Shown one piece after another: positions 34,080 through 46,153 of a stretch of 64,000 bases of DNA. Below the pieces are notes generated by a model. That model was given only the letters and a program-made list of their open reading frames with translations, searched no databases and was not told where the DNA came from. The first letter of the stretch is position 1; the number at the start of each line of letters is the position of its first letter. Origin of the DNA: Asterias rubens (Eukaryota; Echinodermata; Asteroidea; Forcipulatida; Asteriidae); assembly GCF_902459465.1 (NCBI RefSeq), contig NC_047083.1:436501-500500 (forward strand), given 5' to 3'. Both the position numbers and the translations under genes were made by a program.

Positions 34080-34490
34080 TGGCTGATTGCAAGCGCCTTT
34101 TACGTTACCATGCCAACGGAGGGAAATAAAACGATTTATTATCCCTGGGATTGGAGCCATCAGGCCGTAGATGAAATTACCCATCAGCAGAGAAGCATGC
34201 CACACGCATTGAGCTAAAGAGAGTGTCGCCGACGGGAAAGGTTGAACGTTGTAGTGGCTGGTTTGATACCCTCGCAGCGAGTTGATGTTACTACATCAGA
34301 AAGACGAGTTGTCTCTACAGCATCATGTGGACGAGTTGTCTACCCATACTGAGTTGATGTTACTACATCAGAAAGACGAGTTGTCTCCTCACACTAAGCT
34401 GATGTCACTACAGCATCATGAGGACGAGTTGTCTACTCACACTGAGTTGATGTCACTACATCAGAAGGATGAGTTGTCTAACAGGTCTTA
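34080..34490. repeat. Segmental-duplication block ending in a ~45-bp minisatellite
   Basis: 34080-34260 matches 27085-27260. From 34262 a unit containing gagttgatgt, actacatcagaaagacgagt and tgtctc is repeated four to five times. A shorter form is at 27270-27355. The period is a multiple of three, so an open frame runs through it. Confidence 0.8.
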
Positions 34491-34679
34491 TGCCCAGTCG
34501 TTGGCGGGATCTTTATGCATAAAAAAGTGGCTACGACTTGGCGGGAATAACTGATCGTCTGCTCACTTCTGTTGTTTTTTGAACAATCTAGACACTGAGA
34601 TTCTGTGTCTATTTGTTGTCAAACCCACATGACATGACTCTAAACAGAGCTTTGAGATCCAGATCCAGATTCACACTTT

Positions 34680-34905
34680 AATGCTGAGATAGTGTGGTTC
34701 AGAAGTTGACTGTTACCCCGGGAGATATTTTGCTCCTTGGGATTAATCGAACGCTGTTCCGGAGTGAACTACCGACTGCGGAAGTGCATCTTTACATACA
34801 GATCACCGGAGCACAAGGGCCGGAGTGCTGCTATTTATCGGAACCACATTTTGACAGGAATTCTCTTCCTATGGATTCAGATGGCAAGTAAGGTGGTAAG
34901 TTAAA
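34680..34905 (+). other. Possible exon of unknown gene
   Basis: This stretch is less AT-rich than its surroundings, is open for about 65 codons on the + strand without an ATG start, and is followed by good donor-like sites (caa|gtaagg near 34887 and gtg|gtaagt near 34896). I see no partner exon. It could be a 5' UTR exon, a non-coding RNA or chance. Confidence 0.25.
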
Positions 34906-36125
34906 ATTTTGTTCTTCTTATAATGGATAGGAGTTGTACATAATGTATAACTGTACCCAAAATCTGTGGTAACTCCTTTTGTTTTTCCGTTTCTGTTTTG
35001 GTTTCTTTGTGCCGTTTAATAATAATAATAAATAATAATAATAATAATATTAATAATGCCTTGTATAGTGTATTGGTAATTGACAATGACCAGTCTTCTC
35101 ACTTATTGTATCTCAACATGCATACAAAACAAACCTGTAAAATTTTGAGCTCTTGGTCGTCGAAGTTGCGAGAAACTAGAATGGAAGAAAAAAAACGAAT
35201 GCTTGAATACAGCTCATGTTAACAGTAATACGGAACTCAGCACATTTTTATTTACGTAAACAAAAACAAATGGCAGCACATAAATCCAATTCTTAAGCCT
35301 TTTTAAATGAAAGTTAATCTCCTTTATCATTAAATATGCAAAATGAAATTATGGAGTGCAATGAACCGTGTCAAATGTCCCTGCGCGTGCCCATGGAACC
35401 GTGACTAATAAAGTGAATGGTGGAATACACATTAGTTGTCATAATACATGAGCAGCCATGCATGACTTACCAGTAATTGGTTTGTCTGTAAAGAGTTTGG
35501 ATGGGGGGGGGGGGGGTGGTCATTTCAATTTGACCTACATGTTTGTTTAACCATATTGATGCATAAATTACAGAAATCGAGCATCTCATTATTATTATGT
35601 TATGTAATACTGGACTGAACTATATCTGTAAACACGTGCTGCCACTATGTCATGCACTTAGTGCATAGTGCGATGCTCATTACCTCGATCGGATATATTA
35701 CGAAGAAAACGGACCAGTCCGGCGAACCTGGTACTAACGGGAGTCAACTGTATTTGGATTTAAATGACCTTTAAAGGTCAAGTTTGTATGCAGTCGGTCA
35801 GACGTGCCCGTGTCACATTGACCAACTTGGACCCTTATTCTTGTATACTTTCTGGCGGGAACTATGCCGCCACGCTGATATTCTGTTTAAAAATACATCT
35901 CCCTCCAGAGTGTACGTTATGCTTTGATACCATATGGTACAATAATAACACAAATGAACCAGGCTAGTCGCTCAAGGATGCCAGCTACATGCTTTCATGC
36001 TGTTTAGAATGAACCCAGATCATAGTTTTGTGGTATTTGTGTCCGCTGTTTTTTTTTTTTTAGCTCTGAGTCGGGAATTGAAATATTCATAGATACATAA
36101 TTTGGTCTCGTGTGACGCGAGATGC

Positions 36126-36504
36126 TTAAAGGTACTGGTATGGACACTATTGGTAATTAGTAAAAAATAATTGTTAGCATAAAAAATTCTTGGTAATGAG
36201 CAAAGGAGAGCTGTTGTCAGTATATACAACATCGGGAGAAATGGCTCCCTCACAAGTCACGTAGTTTTTGAGAAAGAAGCATTTTCTCAAAATTTGAAAA
36301 CTGAATAAAGATCTCTGCTGTGGTCTCGAATTAAGGGTACCAGAAAGCACACAACTTGTGCGACAAGGGTGTTGTTGCACCTGTTATTCTCTGGAAACTT
36401 AGATTGAGTTCAAAATTCACAGGTTTGTTGTTTATGCATATGTTGGGATATACCAAGTGAGATGCCTTTTTTTTTTTAATTAGCGAAGTTGTCCATGCAT
36501 TTAA
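36126..36504 (+). mobile_element. TTAA-bounded MITE (AGGCAGTGGACAC family)
   Basis: TTAA at 36126-36129 is followed by aggtactggtatggacacta; the right end is gtccatgcat with TTAA at 36501-36504. Interior gagaaatggctccctcacaa matches the family landmark. Confidence 0.8.
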
Positions 36505-36856
36505 TGAATGCGTTGAATTAGACTTGTTGAAATATTGTTTTGTCAAACTGTAACAGTTATTATCTTTATAGAACAGGTAAAATTTTAAAAGGTTACTAAT
36601 TTGATTGATTGACTTACCACGAAGTGATTATCTTGATATAGCAAATTGTTTTTATCAATCAGATTTGCTTCCTTCTGAAAATAATCATAATTGATCTTGA
36701 TACCTCACCAACCATTGCCTCAAATTCCATTATGTTTTCTATCCTTACCTTTTTTGTAAACACTTTTAAGAGTTTATCGGTGTCAGCACTAGCTGTGTAT
36801 ATTGTCGATTTGGAACCGCAGGTGGTTAAGACCTTAAGCAATGCTTAATTTGAAAC

Positions 36857-37142
36857 TTTGAGGTAAGCCTAATGGGTTTTTAGGTAGACCTAATGGGTTT
36901 TAAGGAAGACCTAATGGGTTTTAAGGTAGACCTAATGGGGTTTAAGGTAGACCTAATGGGTTTAAGGTAGACCTAATGGGTTTAAGGTAGACCTAATGGG
37001 TTTTAAGGTAGACCTAATGGGGTTTAAGGGAGGCCTAATGGGTTTAAGGGAGACCTAATGGGGTTTAAGGGAGGCCTAATGGGTTTAAGGTAGACCTAAT
37101 GGGGTTTAAGGTAGACCTAATGGGTTTTAAGGGAGGCCTAAT
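36857..37142. repeat. ~20-bp minisatellite (unit ggtagacctaatgggtttaa)
   Basis: About 14-15 units of 19-21 bp with small length changes in the T-run and ggtaga/gggagg variants. The variants cluster in pairs towards the right end. Confidence 0.9.
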
Positions 37143-38097
37143 GGATGTAAGATGGTTTACCATAAGCTCTTTAGAGGTAAAAGCTTTCCAGGTACAATAC
37201 GCACATCTTCCTAAAATAAAAGGAAGTATAAAAAAAGTCCAAGCTTTCTGTAAGTTAACCCAGCAGAACTTAATTGCAGCCAATATACAAGCAATACGCC
37301 TCTGTTAATATTAATGAATGACGTCATAATTCATACCCAAAATGAGGCTATGGGCGCACGTCCGCCACCCACTTGCAGTGGCGGCGACCACGGCCTCGTT
37401 TGAAGTTGTTCTGTAGCTTGCACTGCAAATGGTTGACTCAAAGTTGCCTGTAAAAGTTGCCTCCTGTGACAAGGCCCTTACATGTGTAGTCTGGTCCTTT
37501 GATACAATCGGTAATCCATGATTGCTTTAGACACAAATGTACAAGACAGGTGGAGACAAGACACAAGTAAACCGGGGAAAGAAAGCCCACTTTTTCTTCC
37601 TTGATGTCTTTTTATATTGTATCTTAATATTTTTATTTACCTTTAGTAGTTGACGATTCTCAATCTATCCAGGGTTTTGTTCAGTTTTGATGAAACTCGA
37701 GGCACAGGTGTTTCTTTTCTTTCAGAAAAGACTCAAATGGAGAGCGTTGAACCTTAAGATCTCAACCACTTTGGTGAAGAAATCCATACCTGAATTTTAC
37801 AAAATGTCAGTTTGACTGCTAAACCGAGTAAATTGACTATTAGCAGTTACGAGTAAACCCCCTCGGGATTTCACCCCGGTTGAATTTCTTCCCCTGGTGA
37901 CAATATTACTTGAGACACTCTGATCTTCATTTTGAGTATTTAAAGTGACTATTTTCTTTAAGTGACTATTTCTTTAACTGTACTACCCTCATGATTTAAG
38001 TTAGAAAAGCTTAAACTTAGAAAATTGCAAGGCCTATGAATTTATTAAAAATCAGGCAAAAACGAACAAAATATCTAAATTTTTGCCTCATTTATTT

Positions 38098-41000
38098 TGC
38101 TAGAAAATTTGTACAAGGCTGAAAATGTGTACTACTTTAGCATTGTGTCTGAAAAGGTGTACTGTAGTCTTGTGTACCATTTTTGCTTGAAAAAGTGTAC
38201 AAGTGCCTTGTGAACTTTTTATTTTTTGCTTGAAAAAGTGTATCAGGCTATAGCCTTGTGAACCTTTCGTTTTTTGTTTGAAAAAGTGTAACTTTTAATT
38301 TTTTGCTTGAAAAAGTGTACAAGGCTTGTGAACTTTTCATTTTTTGCTTTAAAAGTGTACAAGGCTATAGCCTTGTGAACTTTGCATTTTTTTGCTTGAA
38401 AAGGTGTACAAGGCTATAGCCTTGTAAACTTTACATTTTTTTTCTAAAAAAAGTGTACAAGGCTAAAGCCTTGTGAACTTTGCATTTTTTTCTTGAAAAA
38501 GTGTAACTTTTAATTTTTTGCTTGAAAAAGTGTACAAGGCTTACCTTGTGAAGTTTGCATTTTTTGTCTAAAAAGTGTACAAGGCTATAGCCTTGTGAAC
38601 TTTGCATTTTTTGCTGAAAAAAGTGTACAAGGCTATAGCCTTGTGAACTCTTCATTTTTTGCTTGAAAAAGTGTACAAGGCTATAGCCTTGTGAACTTTG
38701 CATTTTTTGCTTGAAAAGTGTACAAGGCTATAAAGCCTTGTGAACTCTTCATTTTTTGCTTGAAAAAGTGTACAAGGCTATAGCCTTGTGAAATCTTCAT
38801 TTTTTGCTTGAAAAAGTGTACAAGGCTATAGCCTTGTGAACTTTTCATTTTTTGCTTGAAAAAGTGTACAAGGCTATAGCCTTGTGAACTTTGCATTTTT
38901 TGCTTGAAAAGTGTACAAGGCTATAGCCTTGTGAACTTTTCATTTTTTGCTTGAAAAAGTGTACAAGGCTATAGCCTTGTGAACTTTGCACTTTTTGCTT
39001 GAAAAAGTGTACTAGGTTATAGCCTTGTGAACTTTGCATTTTTTGCTTTAAAAATTGTACAAGGCTATAGCCTCGTGAAGTTTGCATTTTTTGTCTAAAA
39101 AGTGTACAAGTCTATAGCCTTGTGAACTTTGCATTTTTTTGCTTGAAAAAGTGAACATTGTGAACATTCCATTTTTTTGCTTGAAAAAGTGTACAAGGCT
39201 ATAGCCTTGTGAACTTTGTATTTTTTTTCTAAAAAAGTGTACAAGGCTATAGCCTTGTGAACTTTGCATTTTTTGTTTGAAAAGTGTACAAGGCCTTGTG
39301 AACTTTTATTTTTTTTTCTTGAAAAAGTGTACAAGGATATAGCCTTGTGAACTTTGCATTTTTTTGCTTGAAAAAGTGAACATTGTGAACATTCCATTTT
39401 TTTGCTTGAAAAAGTGTACAAGGCTATAGCCTTGTGAACTTTGTATTTTTTTTCTAAAAGTGTACAAGGCTATAACCTTGTGAACTTTGCATTTTTTGCT
39501 TGAAAAAGTGTACAAGGCTATAGCCTTGTGAACTTTTCATTTTTTGCTTGAAAAAGTGTACAAGGCTATAGCCTTGTGAACTTTGCATTTTTTTGTCTAA
39601 AAAAGTGTACAAGGCTATAGCCTTGTGAACTTATAATTATTTGCTTGAAAAAGTGTACAAGGCTTATAGCCTTGTGAACTTTGCATTTTTTGTCTAAAAA
39701 AGTGTACAAGGCTATAGCCTTGTGAACTTTGCATCTTTGTTTGAAAAGTGTACAAGGCCTTGTGAACTTTTCTTTTTTTTCTTGAAAAAGTGTACAAGGC
39801 TATAGCCTTGTGAACTTTGCATTTTTTTTCAAAAAAAGTGAACTTTTCATTTTTTGCTTGAAAAAGTGTACAAGGCTATAGCCTTGTGAACTTTGCATTT
39901 TTTTGTCTAAAAAAGTGTACAAGGCTATAGCCTTGTGAACTTATAATTTTTTGCTTGAAAAAGTGTACAAGGCTATAGCCTTGTGAACTTTGCATTTTTT
40001 GTCTAAAAAAGTGTACAAGGCCTTGTGAACTTTTCATTTTTTGCTTGAAAAAGTGTACAAGGCCTTGTGACTTTTCACGTTTGCTTGAAAAAGTGTATAA
40101 GGCTATAGCCTTGTGAACTTGTGCATTTTTTGTCTAAAAAAGTGTACAAGGCTATAGCCTTGTGAACTTTGCATTTTTTGCTTTAAAAATTGTACAAGGC
40201 TATAGCCTTGTGAAGTTTGCATTTTTTGTCTAAAAAGTGTACAAGTCTATAGCCTTGTGAACTTTGCATTTTTTTGCTTGAAAAAGTGTACAAGGCTATA
40301 GCCTTGTGAAATCTTCATTTTTTGCTTGAAAAAGTGTTTACCTTGCGAAGTTTGCATTTTTTGTCTAAAAAGTGTACAAGGCTATAGCCTTGTGAACTTT
40401 GCATTTTTTGCTTCAAAAGTGTACAAGGCTATAAGCCTTGTGAACTCTTCATTTTTTGCTTGAAAAAGTGTACAAGGCTATAGCCTTGTGAACTTATAAT
40501 TTTTTGTCTAAAAAGTGTACAAGGCTATAGCCTTGTGAACTTTTAACTTTTTGCTTGAAAAAGTGTACAAGGCTATAGCCTTGTGAACTTTTCATTTTTT
40601 GCTTGAAAAAGTGTACAAGGCTATAGCCTTGTGAACTTTGCACTTTTTGCTTGAAAAAGTGTACTAGGTTATAGCCTTGTGAACTTTGCATTTTTTGCTT
40701 TAAAAATTGTACAAGGCTATAGCCTTGTGAAGTTTGCATTTTTTGTCTAAAAAGTGTACAAGTCTATAGCCTTGTGAACTTTGCATTTTTTTGCTTGAAA
40801 AAGTGAACATTGTGAACATTCCATTTTTTTGCTTGAAAAAGTGTACAAGGCTATAGCCTTGTGAACTTTGCATTTTTTGCTTGAAAAAGTGTACAAGGCT
40901 ATAGCCTTGTGAAATCTTCATTTTTTGCTTGAAAAAGTGTTTACCTTGTGAAGTTTGCATTTTTTGTCTAAAAAGTGTACAAGGCTATAGCCTTGTGAAC

Positions 41001-44000
41001 TTTGCATTTTTTGCTTGAAAAGTGTACAAGGCTATAGCCTTGTGAACTCTTCATTTTTTGCTTGAAAAAGTGTACAAGGCTATAGCCTTGTGAAATCTTC
41101 ATTTTTTGCTTGAAAAAGTGTACAAGGCCATAGCCTTGTGAACTTTGCATTTTTTGTCTAAAAAGTGTACAAGGCTATAGCCTTGTGAACTTTTCATTTT
41201 TTCTTTGAAAAAGTGTACAAGGCTATAGCCTTGTGAACTTTGCATTTTTTGCTTTAAAGTGTAAAAGGCCTTGTGACTTTTCACGTTTGCTTGAAAAAGT
41301 GTATAAGGCTATAGCCTTGTGAACTTTGCATTTTTTGTCTAAAAAAGTGTACAAGGCTTATAGCCTTGTGAACTTTTCCTTTTTTGCTTGAAAAAGTGTA
41401 TAAGGCTTATAGCCTTGTGAACTTTGCATTTTTTGCTTGAAAAAGTGTACAAGGCTATAGCCTTGTGAACTTTTAACTTTTTGCTTGAAAAAGTGTACAA
41501 GGCTATAGCCTTGTGAACTTTGCATTTTTTGCTTGAAAAGTGTACAAGGCTTATAGCCTTGTGAACTTTTCCTTTTTTGCTTGAAAAAGTGTACAAGGCT
41601 TATAGCCTTGTGAACTTTGCATTTTTTGTCTAAAAAAGTGTACAAGGCTATAGCCTTGTGAACTTTGCATCTTTGTTTGAAAAGTGTACAAGGCCTTGTG
41701 AACTTTTCTTTTTTTTCTTGAAAAAGTGTACAAGGCTATAGCCTTGTGAACTTTGCATTTTTTTTCAAAAAAAGTGAACTTTTCATTTTTTGCTTGAAAA
41801 AGTGTACAAGGCTATAGCCTTGTGAACTTTGCATTTTTTTGTCTAAAAAAGTGTACAAGGCTATAGCCTTGTGAACTTATAATTTTTTGCTTGAAAAAGT
41901 GTACAAGGCTATAGCCTTGTGAACTTTGCATTTTTTGTCTAAAAAAGTGTACAAGGCCTTGTGAACTTTTTATTTTTGCTTGAAAAAGTGTACAAGGCCT
42001 TGTGACTTTTCACGTTTGCTTGAAAAAGTGTATAAGGCTATAGCCTTGTGAACTTGTGCATTTTTTGTCTAAAAAAGTGTACAAGGCTATAGCCTTGTGA
42101 ACTTTGCATTTTTTGCTTTAAAAATTGTACAAGGCTATAGCCTTGTGAAGTTTGCATTTTTTGTCTAAAAAGTGTACAAGTCTATAGCCTTGTGAACTTT
42201 GCATTTTTTTGCTTGAAAAAGTGTACAAGGCTATAGCCTTGTGAAATCTTCATTTTTTGCTTGAAAAAGTGTTTACCTTGCGAAGTTTGCATTTTTTGTC
42301 TAAAAAGTGTACAAGGCTATAGCCTTGTGAACTTTGCATTTTTTGCTTCAAAAGTGTACAAGGCTATAGCCTTGTGAACTCTTCATTTTTTGCTTGAAAA
42401 AGTGTACAAGGCTATAGCCTTGTGAACTTATAATTTTTTGTCTAAAAAGTGTACAAGGCTATAGCCTTGTGAACTTTTAACTTTTTGCTTGAAAAAGTGT
42501 ACAAGGCTATAGCCTTGTGAACTTTTCATTTTTTGCTTGAAAAAGTGTACAAGGCTATAGCCTTGTGAACTTTGCACTTTTTGCTTGAAAAAGTGTACTA
42601 GGTTATAGCCTTGTGAACTTTGCATTTTTTGCTTTAAAAATTGTACAAGGCTATAGCCTTGTGAAGTTTGCATTTTTTGTCTAAAAAGTGTACAAGTCTA
42701 TAGCCTTGTGAACTTTGCATTTTTTTGCTTGAAAAAGTGAACATTGTGAACATTCCATTTTTTTGCTTGAAAAAGTGTACAAGGCTATAGCCTTGTGAAC
42801 TTTGCATTTTTTGCTTGAAAAGTGTACAAGGCTATAGCCTTGTGAACTTTTCATTTTTTGCTTGAAAAAGTGTACAAGGCTATAGCCTTGTGAACTTTGC
42901 ATTTTTTGCTTTAAAAATTGTACAAGGCTATAGCCTTGTGAAGTTTGCATTTTTTGTCTAAAAAGTGTACAAGTCTATAGCCTTGTGAACTTTGCATTTT
43001 TTTGCTTGAAAAAGTGTACAAGGCTATAGCCTTGTGAAATCTTCATTTTTTGCTTGAAAAAGTGTTTACCTTGTGAAGTTTGCATTTTTTGTCTAAAAAG
43101 TGTACAAGGCTATAGCCTTGTGAACTTTGCATTTTTTGCTTGAAAAGTGTACAAGGCTATAGCCTTGTGAACTCTTCATTTTTTGCTTGAAAAAGTGTAC
43201 AAGGCTATAGCCTTGTGAAATCTTCATTTTTTGCTTGAAAAAGTGTACAAGGCCATAGCCTTGTGAACTTTGCATTTTTTGTCTAAAAAGTGTACAAGGC
43301 TATAGCCTTGTGAACTTTTCATTTTTTCTTTGAAAAAGTGTACAAGGCTATAGCCTTGTGAACTTTGCATTTTTTGCTTTAAAGTGTAAAAGGCCTTGTG
43401 ACTTTTCACGTTTGCTTGAAAAAGTGTATAAGGCTATAGCCTTGTGAACTTTGCATTTTTTGTCTAAAAAAGTGTACAAGGCTTATAGCCTTGTGAACTT
43501 TTCCTTTTTTGCTTGAAAAAGTGTATAAGGCTTATAGCCTTGTGAACTTTGCATTTTTTGCTTGAAAAAGTGCACAAGGCTATAGCCTTGTGAACTTTTC
43601 ATTTCTTTATTGAAAAAGTGTACAAGGCCTTGTGAACTTTGCATTTTTTGTCTAAAAAGTGTACAAGGCTTTAGCCTTGTGAACTTTTCATTTTTTGCTT
43701 TAAAAGTGTACAAGGCTATAGCCTTGTGAACTTTCCATTTTTTGCTTGAAAAAGTGTACAAGGCTATAGCCTTGTGAACTTTTCACTTCTTGCTTGAAAA
43801 AGTGTACAAGGCCTTGTGCAAGGCCTTGTGAACTTTTAATTTTTTGCTTGAAAAAGTGTACAAGGCTATATAGCCTCGTGAACTTTTCATTTTTTTCTTG
43901 AAAAAGTGTACAAGGCCTTGTAAACTTTGCATTTTCTGCTTGAAAAAGTGTACAAGGCCTTGTGAACTTTGCATTTTCTGCTTGAAAAAGTGTACAAGGC

Positions 44001-44065
44001 CTTGTGAACTTTGCATTTTTTGCTCGTGAACTTTACATTTTGTCTTGAAAAGTGAACTTTGCATA
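38098..44065. repeat. ~6-kb palindromic satellite, 48-bp unit
   Basis: A unit of about 48 bp repeats for about 5.97 kb, so roughly 120 copies by length. Each typical unit has gtgt, the perfect 18-bp palindrome ACAAGGCTATAGCCTTGT, gaacttt(t/g)cat, a T-run, gcttg and an A-run. Short units carry ACAAGGCCTTGT instead, still a perfect palindrome. The 48-bp period is a multiple of three, so many minus-strand open frames (SSQGYSLVHFFKQKM and similar) appear; they are artefacts. A higher-order repeat is visible (next entry). The edges are degenerate. Confidence 0.95.
39838..43700. repeat. Higher-order repeat of ~1.93 kb inside the satellite
   Basis: Irregular landmarks recur in order at fixed offset: aaagtgaacttttcat at about 39835 and 41771, and the unit series starting at 40494 and 42428 (offset about 1935). 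Later landmarks (40968/43093 and 41099/43224) are offset by 2125, so the second copy carries about 191 extra bases, i.e. four monomers. Confidence 0.8.
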
Positions 44066-44730
44066 CTTTTTTGAGATATATTCTAATCTATAAAAGGAAT
44101 TATTATAAATAGATCGACCTACAAACGTCAGTTGTGTTTAAGAACCCCAATCTCTGAAATACACTGTCATCGCTTATTTTTGTTAGACCACTATAAATAA
44201 GAAATCAGTTTAAGTCGGTGTATATAATTGATAACGAGCTCTTTAAATAATGCATAGGTTCGTCCCTTTGATATGAAATGAAGTTGGGGCACCATACACT
44301 GCACTAACTATGGTAATGATTCAACAGAAAATTAATGGTTTAAACTGAAATGATGCCTCTTTATTTAGCTGCCTCAACAGAAAAAAGAAGTAGTGTACGA
44401 TTATATCATTGATATCTTCACTGGCAGTGGCTGGCATCCCCCAAAAGCACAAAACAGAAATAAATAAAAAGATTAGCAAATCCATAAACTCATTTTCTTT
44501 ACAAGAAATTAGAAGACCCGTGTATCAAACTAAACCATAAACATTTTAAACTAAATAGAGGGAAATGAAGCAAAAATCTTTGATCAATCATTTAATTTCA
44601 GAATAACAAATCTGAACTTTTTTAACATGCAGTGTTTATCTTAACATAAAAATAGGTCGATCGCAACACTCCATCAAAATAAAAAAAAATCAAGATTGTT
44701 TGAAATGGGTCAAATTTTACCACGAGGGTA
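44066..44730. other. Spacer between satellite and orphan minus exon
   Basis: AT-rich, no exon seen. TTTATT at 44360-44365 (AATAAA on the minus strand) is 366 bases beyond the minus stop at 44731 and could be its poly(A) signal. Confidence 0.5.
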
Positions 44731-45000
44731 TCAAAGTACTGTGTCTTCGACGAGCTCTCGACCGGGGTAAGACGACGGAGTGTTGGGTGTCAATTTGATA
44801 TGCGACACGGTGCAACCTCGTAATCCCGGCAGATCTAAGACATATGGTTGGATTGGTGTAGATGGAGATAATGATTGCGGGTCTTTCTCCTGAGGGAGAG
44901 TCAACCCTAGGGAGATAAGAACATCGTCAAGGAAGATGGATATAAGACACGGGAGGAGTATTCTTGGTAACTTATCGGAAGTAGAATAAGATGTGATGAC
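44731..45000 (-). CDS. Terminal exon of an unrecognised minus-strand gene
   Basis: Reading minus, a strong acceptor (ctttctttcccag) ends at 45001 and is followed by 89 open codons and TGA (44733-44731). There is no ATG in this frame, so it must be a downstream exon. Base composition is richer in GC than its neighbours and there is no repeat. The peptide has a hydrophobic stretch (ILLPCLISIFLDDVLISLGL), then a Pro/Ser/Thr-rich part (SLSPSTPIQP), and ends EDTVL. That end fits a class I PDZ-binding motif (T-x-L). It may be the tail of a membrane protein. I do not recognise the family and could not place the upstream exons. Confidence 0.5.
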   Translation of the reverse strand, partial: VITSYSTSDKLPRILLPCLISIFLDDVLISLGLTLPQEKDPQSLSPSTPIQPYVLDLPGLRGCTVSHIKLTPNTPSSYPGRELVEDTVL

Positions 45001-45169
45001 CTGGGAAAGAAAGTTCTTGTGACTTTAATATTCATGAAATAAAAAAGCTTGTCAGATGAATTAAGTTCTTATTCTGTGACATTATCTTCAATTTAGATGA
45101 AAGTTTGGCTATTCCCTATGTAGCATCAATAAAGATGAATTAAAAGAAGAAGATACACACAAAGTTGTA

Positions 45170-45457
45170 TCGAACGAAATGGAGCAATAGAGAGCTGTCG
45201 TTGGTATACAACATTGCGAGAAACGGCTCCCTCTGGAGTAACATTGTTAATTTCTCATTAAAATAACAAAATAAATAATAAGAAGAAGAATTGAAGAAGA
45301 ATAAATAACAATAATAATTAAATACGACAGACCTGAAGCCTTTTATCATGAATCTGAAAGCAAACACAGTTGTGCAAGAAGCGTGAATTTTACGTTGGGA
45401 TACACTAAGTGAAAATACTGGTCTTTGATAATTACAGAACGTGCCCAGTGCATTTAA
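45170..45457 (+). mobile_element. Degenerate TTAA MITE
   Basis: Contains gcaatagagagctgtcgttg and gagaaacggctccctctgga; the right end reads gtgcccagtgcat then TTAA. The left terminus is not recognisable. Confidence 0.65.
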
Positions 45458-46153
45458 AAGCAGTTTTCAATGGAAAAACCAACGCCGTCTGATTAACATC
45501 GCATTAATATATTGTGCAAGACATTCTGAAGAAAATTAAAAGCAAACATAAGTTGTCTTGATGAAAGTATAATTGAATTATAAAAATAATTGGAAAGAAA
45601 ATTTGGTTTCCAAGTTGCTTTGTATCCTAAGATAATTTTATAAATAATTAAAGTCATCAGGACATCGTCCTTGAGGTCATTGCATGAAGACGACTGTATT
45701 TATTGAAAAACAGTCAATATTTACGAAATTATTCGGTCTGGAAACATTTGATTTAATCATGGGCAGTCTGGAATCCCACACACATCGGTGTTTATGGGTA
45801 AAACCACAATTAATATAATTATTATCATAATGTGATAATAATATTTCTTCCCATGTTAAGATTGGATGATTTGGAAGGAATGATTTCTACAACATCACGC
45901 TGTCCCATCAGGCAGGTGGTCTTTAAGATTGGACTCTATCAATTCATTATGTTGAATACACTGTACAGCCAGACAGGCATGAAATTGTGCACTGCACGTT
46001 TTCACCTGCAACGTTCAGGGTCTTCAAATGCACTAGCAATTGTCAGACAAATTTTATTTTCACTTGGTGTATCTCAACAAAATATGCATACAAAAAAAAA
46101 CATGTGCGTACTGAACATTTGGGCTAAACTAACTTTCCAAAATTATGCCTTTT

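Larger units (their letters stand above)
32988..38097. other. Intergenic DNA right of the WSCD array
   Basis: Apart from the LINE relic, MITEs and minisatellites listed separately, this holds (AAT)n at about 35019-35050, a partial TTAA MITE (35062-35200) and a G-run near 35505. Homology to the gene 2 downstream region ends near 36050. No supported coding gene. Confidence 0.6.

Noticed and set aside
38431-44064. Many minus-strand open frames with repeats such as SSQGYSLVHFFKQKM
   Set aside because: They come from a satellite whose unit (48 bp) is a multiple of three; frames shift between units and there is no gene context.
38098-44065. CRISPR-like regular palindromic repeats
   Set aside because: The DNA is eukaryotic, the spacers are themselves repeated, and there are no cas genes. 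It is a satellite.
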